Of a DNA stretch of 64,000 nt, positions 45,237 to 54,370 are shown piece by piece. The translations under genes were made by a program, and so were the position numbers. The DNA comes from an uncultured Tenacibaculum sp. (GTDB lineage: Bacteria; Bacteroidota; Bacteroidia; Flavobacteriales; Flavobacteriaceae): positions 186,001-250,000 of the forward strand of contig NZ_CANLTU010000003.1 of NCBI RefSeq assembly GCF_947494125.1. The letters are read 5' to 3'. A model generated the notes under the pieces. It was given only the letters and a program-made list of their open reading frames with translations. It ran no database searches and was not told where the DNA came from. Position 1 is the first letter of the stretch; each line of letters opens with the position of its first letter.

Positions 45237-46961
45237 TTAATCTAAGAAATAGATTTTATATTGTATTGCTATTCTATCATATTCACCTCCATAATATCCA
45301 TCTATAGAATTTAAAAATTCATAATGACTTCCGTCATTTGTATTTGGTACAGAAATTCTACTATTACGACTGTCATAACCTACCCATTCTTTCTTTTCTG
45401 CATTATATTCATATACAATAGCTGCAGTACCTCCATCAGCTTGAACTACATAACTAGCATCAGCTTCTCCAGCTACAGAAACAATTCTAAAACGTTCTCC
45501 ATTTATTTGATCTACTTCAAAATCTATAAACTTACTACGGTTCCAAATATTTTTAGTGGTATTAAAACGATAAAAATCCCTTACAGAATGCTCTCTTCCA
45601 AATCCCCAGTTAATCGAAGATTCAACATTATACCAACTATTTGTAGTTTCATTATACTTTTGTACACTAAATGCTCCAAACAACTCTAAACCAGATGTAC
45701 CATGATCATATCCCCAATAATTAGTAGAAACTGATAAAGGATTAAATCTAACTTTTCTTCTACTTACTAATTCACAATCTCTTTGTGTGTACTTAACATT
45801 ACTAACAACTTTGAATGGTGAATTATTTGACACATAATTTACTTTATATGAAATTGGGTATCCAGGATTCGTTCTAGACACATTTGCTCCTTTCTCTAAA
45901 AAAGAGTTTATAGCCTTTAAATCTCCTCCAAGTGCGCTTAATCCAGCTGCAATACCTGGTTGCGCATCACCTCCAATTTGCTTCACTTTTACTGTAGTAT
46001 TCTGTAATGTTTCACTATACTTAGTAGACAAGTCAGCACTTATAGAACCTATAGCTCCTTTATATGCAAAATTTAATGCAGCTGACACATTTCTAGCACT
46101 TTCAGACGATTCATAAATTAGAGTAAATAATCTACCATAGGTTACAGACTCTACATAACCAGCAGGATTCATATCTACATTTGATACATTATCCTTATAA
46201 TCTGTAATATAAGTACCTAAATCATCTGGAGTAACATTAGTGTTATACCAACCTCTTTCTCCTATTAATTGTGCTTTAGGTGTAACAGTAGCTGTAAAAA
46301 AACGTTGTTTTAATGTTACCACATAACGTGTTTTTTTCTCGTTAAAATTAATTCCTAATTCACCAGCTACATCAGCTCCATAACCTGAATATCCAGCTTT
46401 TAATGCAAACTGTAAATCACTAGAATTATGCACTCTTTCTATTGAAACTTCAAACGCTGCTGGAAAGCGTGCACCAGAGTCATAGTAATTCCCAAGAATT
46501 CTATTTAACTCATTTCGTACAGTACCAGGAGAAGGGTTTCTTACTACTGTAGATGTTGATGCAGCTGTTCCAGAAATAACGTCCAAGCCTATTTCTATTG
46601 AGTTTCTATCTTCTCCATAAAAAGGCACCGATGTTGGCGCTCCATTTTGAATTGATCTAGCAGCTACTATATTACCTGGCCATAATAAGCTACCGTTAGG
46701 ATTAATTAAGAAAAAATCTGAATCTGTTTTGTCAAAACTTACTTCTCTCTCTACACAATTAGCTTCTACTTCTGATCTAGATGCTGCATTGCTTTTAATC
46801 TCTTTAATTTTTACATTACTTATTCCATCAGGAATATCTTCATTTAAATATTGACCATTAGATTCTTTCAAGTTACTTACTTCAAAGACTTCCTCGTCTT
46901 TACAAGACACAAACATTGTTAAACACAATGAAAGTACTGTATATCCTATATATTTTTTCAT
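45237..46961 (-). CDS. Cholesterol-dependent-cytolysin-like (CDC-like) lipoprotein
   Basis: This 574 aa exported lipoprotein (lipobox MFVSC, Cys20) aligns with the thiol-activated cytolysin family. DSDFFLINPNGSLLWPGNIV matches the CDC N-terminal SRLYPGALL region. GTVRNELNRIL matches the helical region before the pore-forming hairpins. TLKQRFFTATV matches the FKQIYYTVSV strand, and YVESVTYGRLF matches the highly conserved YVSSVAYGR. The classic undecapeptide for cholesterol binding is absent, and the C-terminal about 170 residues differ from CDC domain 4. That is the pattern of bacteroidete CDC-like proteins (CDCL, two-component in Elizabethkingia). No second CDCL gene is nearby. Target and function are unknown. 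Confidence 0.83.
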   Translation of the reverse strand: MKKYIGYTVLSLCLTMFVSCKDEEVFEVSNLKESNGQYLNEDIPDGISNVKIKEIKSNAASRSEVEANCVEREVSFDKTDSDFFLINPNGSLLWPGNIVAARSIQNGAPTSVPFYGEDRNSIEIGLDVISGTAASTSTVVRNPSPGTVRNELNRILGNYYDSGARFPAAFEVSIERVHNSSDLQFALKAGYSGYGADVAGELGINFNEKKTRYVVTLKQRFFTATVTPKAQLIGERGWYNTNVTPDDLGTYITDYKDNVSNVDMNPAGYVESVTYGRLFTLIYESSESARNVSAALNFAYKGAIGSISADLSTKYSETLQNTTVKVKQIGGDAQPGIAAGLSALGGDLKAINSFLEKGANVSRTNPGYPISYKVNYVSNNSPFKVVSNVKYTQRDCELVSRRKVRFNPLSVSTNYWGYDHGTSGLELFGAFSVQKYNETTNSWYNVESSINWGFGREHSVRDFYRFNTTKNIWNRSKFIDFEVDQINGERFRIVSVAGEADASYVVQADGGTAAIVYEYNAEKKEWVGYDSRNSRISVPNTNDGSHYEFLNSIDGYYGGEYDRIAIQYKIYFLD

Positions 46962-47160
46962 TTTTGAAAAATATTTTTATACGTTAATTATAATTTATTA
47001 ATAAAAAATAAGGAAAAACAAATCAGTTTAGATGATTGTTTTAAAAAGGTATTCCTACCGAAGAAATCAATCCTTTATTATATTTCTTAGAAACGAAATA
47101 TGTATAAATGGATATTCAATAACTATAATGATATATTTAATAATTCATTACGTATTCTGA

Positions 47161-47190
47161 TTGCATCCGGGGGGCTATGCCATCTCTTAT
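47161..47190 (-). ncRNA. GC-rich structured element in the CDC-like gene leader, possible RNA
   Basis: In this very AT-rich interval, the minus strand has GATGGCATAGCCCCCCGG followed by ATGC. GCAT/ATGC and GGC/GCC pairings are possible. A run of six C's is unique in the window. It could be a small RNA or a 5'-UTR regulatory element. I could not assign it to a known Rfam class (the Flavo-1 motif is one to compare). Confidence 0.3.
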
Positions 47191-47256
47191 TTTCGCAATA
47201 ACTAACTTATAATTATGTTGACTAGTATACCTAACTAAAATTAAATTATTGGCTGC

Positions 47257-47286
47257 CAAAACTACACCTTTATATCTAAAAAACAA
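47257..47286 (-). promoter_or_regulatory. Candidate promoter upstream of the CDC-like gene
   Basis: On the minus strand a TTG -33 element (47286-47284), 19 bp spacer and TAGTTTTG -7 element (47264-47257) match the Bacteroidota consensus. Predicted transcription starts near 47252, about 290 bp from the coding start, so the mRNA would carry a long leader. Confidence 0.5.
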
Positions 47287-47425
47287 CACTTTATTAATAA
47301 ATATTCATAAAAAACACACAAAACACAACAATACCCTATTAAAACAAGGATTTACATGAATTAAATTCAAATAAAATTAATACTCTTTTTTAATTATTTG
47401 AACGTAAAAACATATATAAAAACAA

Positions 47426-47460
47426 AAAACGGCTAAAATGTTAGACACATTTTAGCCGTT
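47426..47460 (-). terminator. Terminator of the sigma/DUF4252 operon
   Basis: A 15-bp perfect stem AAACGGCTAAAATGT/ACATTTTAGCCGTTT with 5-nt loop has an A-run on its left side (T-run for the minus strand). Confidence 0.9.
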
Positions 47461-47484
47461 TATATTTTAAGTTGAGATTTATTT

Positions 47485-48072
47485 TTATTCTGCTACTTTT
47501 ACTTTAATTTCTTTTCTTTCCTCATCTTTAATAACATTTCCTCCTAAAATAGATCTGAATTTACCTAAATCTAAATTCTTATCATCCATTTTAGTTTTCT
47601 TCATCATCTCCATTATTTTAGCAGGGTTCATGTTATCTCCTAAAAGACGAGCTATACCAACGCCCATATCTTTACTATAACCAAAAGCAATTATTTCATC
47701 AATAGCATCCGCTTCACCTGTATAATAAATTACAGCTGTAGCTCCATCTTTTTTAAAATTGATTAATTTTTTATAATCAGATTTTTTTAAAATTTCTTTT
47801 AATTTGTTCTTTTCAGCTTCATAAGTTGCTTCGTCTGTATCCTTAAACGGTAAACCTGTAATGTTTATCTTACGAATACTTTCGTATGCTTTTTTATCCT
47901 CCTCCGATGCATTATCCATACTTAACTGTAAAAGACTAGCAGGTACATCTAGAGAAACGAATCCTTTTTTATCTTGACTTTCTACTAAGTAACCTTGTAA
48001 TGATTTTTCGTTTTTACAGGAAATAGTAGCGAATGCCACCAATAATAATGAGTATATAAATAATTTTTTCAT
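47485..48072 (-). CDS. DUF4252-type lipoprotein (copy 2)
   Basis: This 195 aa lipoprotein (signal with AFATISC) has the DUF4252 features known from Bacteroidota: about 130 residues of alpha/beta, with KSDYKKLINFKKDGATAVIYYTGE and DEIIAFGYSKDMGVGIARLLGDNMNP. The function of DUF4252 is not established. It is the last gene of an ECF sigma operon and related to the gene at 48147-48653. Confidence 0.8.
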   Translation of the reverse strand: MKKLFIYSLLLVAFATISCKNEKSLQGYLVESQDKKGFVSLDVPASLLQLSMDNASEEDKKAYESIRKINITGLPFKDTDEATYEAEKNKLKEILKKSDYKKLINFKKDGATAVIYYTGEADAIDEIIAFGYSKDMGVGIARLLGDNMNPAKIMEMMKKTKMDDKNLDLGKFRSILGGNVIKDEERKEIKVKVAE

Positions 48073-48096
48073 CAGAGTATTTTTTAATTTAGTTAG

Positions 48097-48137
48097 AAAG
48101 TGAAAGTTGAGAAAATCTCAACTTTCACTTTTTTATT
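48097..48137. terminator. Strong hairpin between the two DUF4252 genes
   Basis: A 16-bp perfect stem AAAGTGAAAGTTGAGA/TCTCAACTTTCACTTT (48097-48131, loop AAA) has a T-run on its plus-strand side, whereas the operon runs on the minus strand. It may limit the transcription of the distal gene or protect the upstream mRNA end. Confidence 0.7.
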
Positions 48138-48146
48138 TGTTTTTAA

Positions 48147-48653
48147 TTACTTCTTTTTATCAGAATATTTACTAGCTATTTTCGATAATTTATTTACATC
48201 GATATCTCCAGTTAAAGAAATAATTGTAGAACTTAATTTTCCATCTTTACTACCTCTATTCATGTTCTTTACAAACATTAACACTTCACTAACAACATCT
48301 TTATTTTTTGTTGCTTTTACGTAAATTTTCACTCTAGATCCTTTGTCTTTAACACGCATTAACTGTGTTAAATTAGATCCTTTAATTGCCGAATTTACCA
48401 TACTCTCCATTCTTGAAGCTACACTTGAATCTTCTGTAGAAAATACTTTTAATTCATTTAATCCTTTTGCTGTATTAAAAATTTCCATGTCTTCTGATTT
48501 TGCATCTGGAAACTTTTTTAACAGGTCAAACATATCTTTAGTTACCACTACAGATGATACTTCATCAATATCTTCTAATTTATCAAACAATGATTGTCCA
48601 AAACTAAAGTTTGCTGTGATAACAAATGCGAATAATAATATTATTTTTTTCAT
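48147..48653 (-). CDS. DUF4252-type exported protein (copy 1)
   Basis: This 168 aa protein has a Sec signal peptide ending NFSFGQ. The mature part (SLFDKLEDIDEVSSVVVTKDMFDLLKKF, then AKGLNELKVFSTEDSSVASRM and VSEVLMFVKN) fits DUF4252. It lies 42 bp after the putative anti-sigma gene. The two DUF4252 copies have different export signals (Sec versus lipoprotein). Confidence 0.82.
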   Translation of the reverse strand: MKKIILLFAFVITANFSFGQSLFDKLEDIDEVSSVVVTKDMFDLLKKFPDAKSEDMEIFNTAKGLNELKVFSTEDSSVASRMESMVNSAIKGSNLTQLMRVKDKGSRVKIYVKATKNKDVVSEVLMFVKNMNRGSKDGKLSSTIISLTGDIDVNKLSKIASKYSDKKK

Positions 48654-48695
48654 GATTTTCTTAATTTAAAAAGTACTTGGTTTACTTTGGTTTAC

Positions 48696-49169
48696 TTAAT
48701 AGTTTACTTTGTTTATTACTTTGTTTACTGTTTCTTCATAGGTGTTTAATTGTTGTATCGCATCATTCCCTTTGTTTAAGTTGTTTGAAACTGCATACAA
48801 TGCTTCGTTTCCTTTGTTTAAATTGACTGAAACCATTTGCAACGCTTCTTTAATTTGTGCAAACTGTTTTCTTTGCTGATGCTTTTGATACTCCTCATTA
48901 CCTATAAAGACACTAAATAGTAAGACTACTGACGCTGCTACTGATAACCATTTCCAGTTCTTCTTAGTTTTCTCAGGTTTTAACTGAATGGTTTTTGTAT
49001 AGGTTTCGCCTTTACTTTGTTTAAAATAACCAAATAACATACTATACTCTTCTAAATGTGGTGCCACATTACTAGAAGTAAAATACTCTTGTAGTATTTG
49101 TTCTTCTTGAAGGGTAGTTTCTGCGTCTAGATATTTATCTACTAATTTCTCTATGTTAGCTAACTCCAT
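48696..49169 (-). CDS. Putative anti-sigma factor/membrane protein of the ECF operon
   Basis: This 157 aa protein has a cytoplasmic N-terminus (MELANIEKLVDKYLDAETTLQEEQILQEYFTS pattern, typical of the Bacteroidota sigma-partner proteins). One membrane segment lies at about 73-88 (WLSVAASVVLLFSVFIG), and a periplasmic tail carries two copies of VSxNLNKGNxA. It overlaps the sigma gene by 14 bp. Position and topology support an anti-sigma role, but no zinc-binding anti-sigma motif is seen. Confidence 0.7.
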   Translation of the reverse strand: MELANIEKLVDKYLDAETTLQEEQILQEYFTSSNVAPHLEEYSMLFGYFKQSKGETYTKTIQLKPEKTKKNWKWLSVAASVVLLFSVFIGNEEYQKHQQRKQFAQIKEALQMVSVNLNKGNEALYAVSNNLNKGNDAIQQLNTYEETVNKVINKVNY

Positions 49170-49665
49170 AGTTGTGTTTTTTTATTAGTTCTTCTCTTAT
49201 TGTTTTTCTTGCTCTTGATAAAGCTACTCTAACAGCGGTTGGTTTCATATCCACCATTTTACATATTTCATCAAAATCATATTGTTCTATATCTCTTAAT
49301 TGAATAATTATTTTCTGTTGTTCTGGTAATTTTTCAATTAGTTGATGTACTTGATTTACACTATCATTATGTTCTACTTTCTTGTCTAAAGACGTATCTT
49401 TTTCTTTATAATTACTATGAACTAATGTTAAATTACTAGCCTGTTTCGATTTTAATCGATCATAACAATAATTTTTTGTCATTGTCATAGCAAATGCTTC
49501 TACATTCTTATAATTAGACAATTTCTCTTTGTTTCTCCACAATTTAAAAAACAACTCTTGTGTAGCATCTTCAGCTTCCTCTCTGGAAACTAAAAGTCTT
49601 TTTGCTAAACGAAAGACTTTGTCTTTAAATGGTAATACAACTTTTAAAAAGTCTGATTGGTTCAT
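49156..49665 (-). CDS. ECF RNA polymerase sigma factor
   Basis: This 169 aa protein has sigma-70 region 2 (FRLAKRLLVSREEAEDATQELFFKLWRNKEKL) and region 4 (LIEKLPEQQKIIIQLRDIEQYDFDEICKMVDMKPTAVRVALSRARKTIRE). It is first in a minus-strand operon with the membrane protein and two DUF4252 genes, the standard Bacteroidota arrangement. Confidence 0.94.
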   Translation of the reverse strand: MNQSDFLKVVLPFKDKVFRLAKRLLVSREEAEDATQELFFKLWRNKEKLSNYKNVEAFAMTMTKNYCYDRLKSKQASNLTLVHSNYKEKDTSLDKKVEHNDSVNQVHQLIEKLPEQQKIIIQLRDIEQYDFDEICKMVDMKPTAVRVALSRARKTIREELIKKHNYGVS

Positions 49666-49817
49666 TGTTTAGTTGATTAGTTTAGTGCAAACTGAAATAC
49701 TATATTAATATCGGGTTTACATAACTACGACGAGATAGTTATAAGTTTGTTACATCAATTTTAAAAAAAATAATATTATTGTTTAAATTGCGTTGTATTA
49801 TAGCTAATATATTCCAT

Positions 49818-51266
49818 ATGAAATTACTTAAAGCATTTTTTATTGCCTTTATAATTATATCGATTACATCTTGTAGTGAGAAAGAAGACACACCAGCTGA
49901 TATTCAAATTCAAAACTTTGTTTGGAAAGGATTAAACGCCTACTATTTGTGGCAAGATCAAGTTCCTGATTTATCTGACAGGCGTTTTAAAAATGATCAA
50001 GAACTATATAGTTATTTGTCTGGTCAAAGTGATCCTGCTGCTTTTTTTAGTAATTTATTATACATTCCTAATGAATATCCTAAAGATCCTAATAAAACAT
50101 ATTCTTGGATTGTTGATGATTATGTTGCTTTAGAACAAGCTTTTCAAAGTATTCGTTTAACGAGTGGTATGAAAGTTAAAGGTAAAGATTATTTAGACGG
50201 TTCAGGTAATTATTATGTATACGTTTATGATGTTGTAAAAGGTTCTAGTGCTGAAGCAAATGGAGTAACTAGAGGAATGTTAATTACTCAAGTAAATGGT
50301 ACTGCAATTACCGCCACCAACGTAAACTCTTTATTTAGTGGTAATTCTTTTACTATACATTTAGCTGATTATAATGCTGGAAACCCAACTACTAATGGTG
50401 CTACCATCGTATTAACGAAGTCGCAATTAACAGAAAATCCTATAAAAGAAGCTAAAGTTATTACAAGTGGTACTAAAAAAATTGGATATATTATGTATAA
50501 CCAATTTTCAAATTCATTTGATGGGGAGTTAAATGCTAAATTTTTAAAATTCAAAAACGAAACTATTGATGATTTAATTATAGATTTAAGATACAACGGT
50601 GGTGGTTCTGTGCAAACAGCAGTATATTTAGGAAGTATGGTTACTGGACAGTTTAAAGATGAACTTTATTCTAAACAAGTATGGAATAGTAAAGTAATGG
50701 CTGTAACAGACCCTAACCTGTTAATTAACAACTTTACGGATAAAATTTTAAATAAAGATGCTAGCGGTACTATAGTTTTAAACGAAACTATTAATAGTTT
50801 AAATTTAGGTACCATCTATTTTATTGTATCAGATAATACAGCTTCAGCTTCTGAACTTATAATAAATGCTTTGTCTCCTTATATTAATGTAAAATTAGTT
50901 GGAGTTCAAACTTACGGTAAACATGTAGGTTCTATTACTCTGTATGACTCTGAAAATTTCAGAAAAAATGGTCCTAATTTTAGAACAAACCATACATGGG
51001 CTATGCAACCTATAGTTTTAGAAATACAAAATAAAGATGGTCAAAATAAACCTGAAGGTTTTATTCCAGAAGTTACTTTAGAAGAAAACCCTGGTAATCT
51101 AGGTATTATAGGAGATCCTAATGAACCTTTATTACAAAGAACCATACAATATATTGTTACAGGATCTAAAGGTATTTCTACTCCTTCAAAAAGTAAAACA
51201 TATACTTCATGGAATTCATCTATGAACAACATTGATTATAACAATATGTATATTGATTTTAAATAA
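49818..51266 (+). CDS. S41-family C-terminal-processing-like peptidase lipoprotein
   Basis: This 482 aa lipoprotein starts at MKLLKAFFIAF (an earlier in-frame start at 49779 is less likely) and has lipobox ITSC. NFVWKGLNAYYLWQDQVPDLSD is the usual N-terminal S41 motif in this phylum. A PDZ domain lies around residues 110-195 (VVKGSSAEANGVTRGMLITQVNG). The catalytic region DNTASASELIINAL carries the Ser, and TYGKHVGS carries the Lys of the Ser-Lys dyad. Role in envelope proteolysis; substrate unknown. Confidence 0.92.
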   Translation: MKLLKAFFIAFIIISITSCSEKEDTPADIQIQNFVWKGLNAYYLWQDQVPDLSDRRFKNDQELYSYLSGQSDPAAFFSNLLYIPNEYPKDPNKTYSWIVDDYVALEQAFQSIRLTSGMKVKGKDYLDGSGNYYVYVYDVVKGSSAEANGVTRGMLITQVNGTAITATNVNSLFSGNSFTIHLADYNAGNPTTNGATIVLTKSQLTENPIKEAKVITSGTKKIGYIMYNQFSNSFDGELNAKFLKFKNETIDDLIIDLRYNGGGSVQTAVYLGSMVTGQFKDELYSKQVWNSKVMAVTDPNLLINNFTDKILNKDASGTIVLNETINSLNLGTIYFIVSDNTASASELIINALSPYINVKLVGVQTYGKHVGSITLYDSENFRKNGPNFRTNHTWAMQPIVLEIQNKDGQNKPEGFIPEVTLEENPGNLGIIGDPNEPLLQRTIQYIVTGSKGISTPSKSKTYTSWNSSMNNIDYNNMYIDFK

Positions 51267-51290
51267 TCTTTATAAAAATTATTTAAAATA

Positions 51291-51317
51291 AAAATCCAGC
51301 ATAAATGCTGGATTTTT
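51291..51317. terminator. Bidirectional terminator between S41 peptidase and DUF72 genes
   Basis: A 12-bp stem AAAATCCAGCAT/ATGCTGGATTTT with loop AA, then T-run. Genes on either side converge. Confidence 0.85.
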
Positions 51318-52211
51318 TTATAATAAACTCATTTGTTGATTATTTTCTTCATTAGGTATTTTTAAATTAACACCTAACTCTTTATTTAGTTTCTTAATAA
51401 AATAAGCTGCTAATAAAGGAGATTCAACTTCTAAATTTTGATGGATAAAAAAGTGAATATTTTCTAATCCTAAATTACTCCATTCTTTTAATCTGATAAT
51501 CCAATCATCTAAACGTGAATAATCAGATAAATGATTAGCTCCAACATAACGTATAAAAGCCTCGTTATTTGTTAAACGCATATGCATCATATCTCTTCTA
51601 CCAGCAGTATCAACTAACACATTAGCTATCTTATTTTTTTCAAACAGTGTTGTAAATTCATCAAAAACAACTGAATCTGCATACCAATCTTTATGCCTTA
51701 ACTCTACAGCTAAAGGAATTCCTTCAGGCCAACTAATAATAAAGTTTTTTAGTGTTTCAAAATTTTCAGGTCCAAAATTAGAATGCATTTGTAAAAAAAT
51801 AGTTCCTAATTTTTCTTGCAAATGTGCCGAATTATCCAAATATAAATTAACAATATCTTGTACTCCTTGTAAACGTTTCCAATGGCTTATCTCCTGCCCT
51901 ATCTTTGGAAAAAACTTAAAGTTTTCTGGAGTTTTCAACTTCCATTTTTCAAATTGCGCTGCTGAATATTGACGATAGAAAGTAGCATTTAACTCTATTG
52001 AATTAAACTGCTTAGAATAATAAGCTAATTCATCTTTAGTACCTTTAGGGTAAAAACCTTTTAAATCAGCTTTGTTCCATTTGGCACAACCAACATATAC
52101 ACTTGGAGTATTACTCTTTTTATAAGAGCTCAATAAATCGTTCGTTTTTTTATGGGTAAATGGTAATGAAAAATCTATTAATTCAGGATGATCAACTTTT
52201 CCAAATTTCAT
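51318..52211 (-). CDS. DUF72 (YecE-type) protein
   Basis: This 297 aa cytoplasmic protein matches DUF72: VYVGCAKWNKADLKGFYP, the FNSIELNATFYR signature, FPKIGQEISHWKRL and LGTIFLQMHSNFGPENF. The family has a TIM-barrel shape and is without a settled function. It lies 3 bp after the patatin gene and is co-transcribed with it. Confidence 0.92.
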   Translation of the reverse strand: MKFGKVDHPELIDFSLPFTHKKTNDLLSSYKKSNTPSVYVGCAKWNKADLKGFYPKGTKDELAYYSKQFNSIELNATFYRQYSAAQFEKWKLKTPENFKFFPKIGQEISHWKRLQGVQDIVNLYLDNSAHLQEKLGTIFLQMHSNFGPENFETLKNFIISWPEGIPLAVELRHKDWYADSVVFDEFTTLFEKNKIANVLVDTAGRRDMMHMRLTNNEAFIRYVGANHLSDYSRLDDWIIRLKEWSNLGLENIHFFIHQNLEVESPLLAAYFIKKLNKELGVNLKIPNEENNQQMSLL

Positions 52212-52214
52212 ATG

Positions 52215-53168
52215 TTATGCATTTTCTAAACCTTCTTCTATTTCTTGATTATCTATCATTTCTGGTCTAAATTCGCTCATCTTTTCATCATCAAGTTTCT
52301 TCGCATACTTATATCCTGATTTCCACCATTTTTTCATTTTCTCTTTCTCAAAAACCAATGAATTTGTTGTTAAAACAGTTGGTGTATAGTACAAATTCAA
52401 TTTCACATCATGTTGCTTTGCAGATAATTTACCTATAGTAATATTATGCTTTTCAACATTTTCAAGCATAAAATCAAAAGTATCCATCATTAAAGAAAAC
52501 GGATTTTTGGCTGGTAATCTATTAATTTGAGTAACTTCTGTAGCTAAGATTATAGCGTCAACTTCTTTTGCTCCTCTTAAAATAGCTTCTCTAATTGGAA
52601 CTAAACTTCCAAAACCTCCATCAGCATATTGACAATGATCTTTTTCTAACAAACTCATAAATGGCACATAATTACACGAACCCCAAATCCAATCGCAAAA
52701 ATCATCATAACTACAATCTAAAATAGACTTATATTCGATTTGATTTGCTGTTAAATTAGAAACAGTTACCACTACATCTTTGTTAGCTTCTCGTATTTGA
52801 TGATACATCTTTTTGCTAACGCTTCTTTTTATTAACTTTCTAAGGTTTTTACTTTCTCCAAAAGTTTTTCTTCCATTTAAAAAGTTCCAAAAAGTATTTC
52901 TATGCCTTATAGAAATTACTTTAGCTCCATTTACTCTTTTTATTTTAAAAGGACTATTGCTAAAAATTGCTTTTTGATCTACCGAAGTATAAACCTCTTT
53001 TAACTCATCAACCATACCTAAGGCTAAATGAGAAACCATTAAACTCCCCGTGGAAGTACCTAAAAACATATCGTAATCCTTCTTCTTTTGCTTCATTAAA
53101 TATTGAGCAACACCACCTGCAAATGCTCCTTTACTTCCACCCCCAGAAATTACTAATGCTTTTTTCAT
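52215..53168 (-). CDS. Patatin-like phospholipase
   Basis: This 317 aa lipid acyl hydrolase has the oxyanion loop SGGGSKGAFAGG, the nucleophile elbow GTSTG (Ser39) and the catalytic Asp motif DGGFG. So the Ser-Asp dyad is complete. No signal peptide or transmembrane segment is obvious, so it acts in the cytoplasm unless exported otherwise. It is divergent from a YCF48-like gene with a 48-bp intergenic gap. Confidence 0.93.
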   Translation of the reverse strand: MKKALVISGGGSKGAFAGGVAQYLMKQKKKDYDMFLGTSTGSLMVSHLALGMVDELKEVYTSVDQKAIFSNSPFKIKRVNGAKVISIRHRNTFWNFLNGRKTFGESKNLRKLIKRSVSKKMYHQIREANKDVVVTVSNLTANQIEYKSILDCSYDDFCDWIWGSCNYVPFMSLLEKDHCQYADGGFGSLVPIREAILRGAKEVDAIILATEVTQINRLPAKNPFSLMMDTFDFMLENVEKHNITIGKLSAKQHDVKLNLYYTPTVLTTNSLVFEKEKMKKWWKSGYKYAKKLDDEKMSEFRPEMIDNQEIEEGLENA

Positions 53169-53216
53169 AGAATTAAATTGATTTATCTATTTTTATTTCT
53201 GTAAAAATATCAAAAA

Positions 53217-54266
53217 ATGAAACGATTTTCACTTTTAATTTTAGTCGCATTTATTTCTTTTTCTTGCAGAAAAGAATATACGCCAAGAAATATTAATTCA
53301 GTAAAAATAACTGAATATAAACAAGATAGCATAAGCATTCGCGCTATTAAAGTAATTAACCAAAATGAATTATTGTATGCTGGTTCAAAAGGTGCTATAG
53401 GTTTAACAGAAGATGGAGGGAAATTCTGGGATATAAAAAACTTAAAGTATAACGATTCTATTATACCTAATTTTAGAAGTATTGCTGTTAATAATAAAGG
53501 TGTATTCGCTCTTTCTGTTGCTAACCCTGCATTATTATATAAAGTAAATTTAGAAAAAGATACCATTGTTTATAAAGAGGAACATGAAAAAGTATTTTAT
53601 GACAGTATGAAATTTTTTAATGATGGTGTACATGGGATTGCTGTAGGAGATCCTACCGACAATTGCCCTTCAATAATTTTAACTAATAATGGTGGTGATT
53701 CTTGGACTAAATTAGATTGTGAAAAGTTACCTAAATTTGAAGAAGGAGAAGCTTTCTTTGCCGCTAGTAATACAAACATTGCTATTATAAATAAAACTGT
53801 TTGGATAGCATCTGGAGGTACAAAAGCTAGGATTTTAAAATCTACTGATTATGGTAATACTTGGAAAATATACAATACTCCTATTATACAAGGAAATGGA
53901 CCTCAAGGAATATATTCTATAGATTTTTATGATGAAAATAACGGTATTGCTATTGGAGGTAACTACGCTAAAGAAAATGATAATTGTGCTAATAAAGCAA
54001 TTACTTCAGATGGTGGAAAAACATGGACTATAGTCGCCGATAACCAAAACCCTAACTATAAAAGTTGTGTGCAATATGTACCAAATACTAAAGGAAAGGA
54101 AATTTTTGCGGTAGGTAAAACTGGTATTTCTTTTTCTAATGATGGAGGACATACTTGGAAGCAGGTAAGCAAAGACAGTTATTATGCTATTCAATTTGTA
54201 GATCAAAATACAGCTTGGTTATCTGGACATCAAAAAATTGGAAAACTAACTCTTTCAACAAAATAA
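53217..54266 (+). CDS. YCF48/BNR-repeat beta-propeller lipoprotein
   Basis: This 349 aa lipoprotein (lipobox FSC, RKEYTP after it) forms a predicted beta-propeller with Asp-box-like repeats: LTEDGGKFW, LTNNGGDSWTKL, STDYGNTWKIY, TSDGGKTWTIV, FSNDGGHTWKQV. It is of the YCF48/sialidase-like family often annotated as 'oxidoreductase'; I see no redox or catalytic motif. Role is unknown. Confidence 0.85.
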   Translation: MKRFSLLILVAFISFSCRKEYTPRNINSVKITEYKQDSISIRAIKVINQNELLYAGSKGAIGLTEDGGKFWDIKNLKYNDSIIPNFRSIAVNNKGVFALSVANPALLYKVNLEKDTIVYKEEHEKVFYDSMKFFNDGVHGIAVGDPTDNCPSIILTNNGGDSWTKLDCEKLPKFEEGEAFFAASNTNIAIINKTVWIASGGTKARILKSTDYGNTWKIYNTPIIQGNGPQGIYSIDFYDENNGIAIGGNYAKENDNCANKAITSDGGKTWTIVADNQNPNYKSCVQYVPNTKGKEIFAVGKTGISFSNDGGHTWKQVSKDSYYAIQFVDQNTAWLSGHQKIGKLTLSTK

Positions 54267-54370
54267 GTTAAAACTAAATTTCATCTTTAGTAAATCTTAA
54301 TTATTTGTTAAAACAATATACATTCTGTTATAAAAAGATACCTTTATCCTAATAATCAACTTAATCATCA

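Larger units (their letters stand above)
46962..47425. other. Long non-coding region upstream of the cytolysin-like gene
   Basis: About 460 bp hold no credible gene. It contains a candidate minus-strand promoter (47257-47286) and a GC-rich element (47161-47190) that would lie in the 5' untranslated part of the cytolysin mRNA. The rest is AT-rich and featureless to me. Confidence 0.6.

Noticed and set aside
47161..47240. Integron attC-like site at the GC-rich patch
   Set aside because: The core sites GTTRRRY/RYYYAAC are not present in the right arrangement, and there is no integrase nearby.
48676..48730. Short TTTACTTTG-like direct repeats
   Set aside because: They lie across the 3' end of the anti-sigma-like gene and encode its Asn/Lys/Val-rich tail; too short and irregular for an element.
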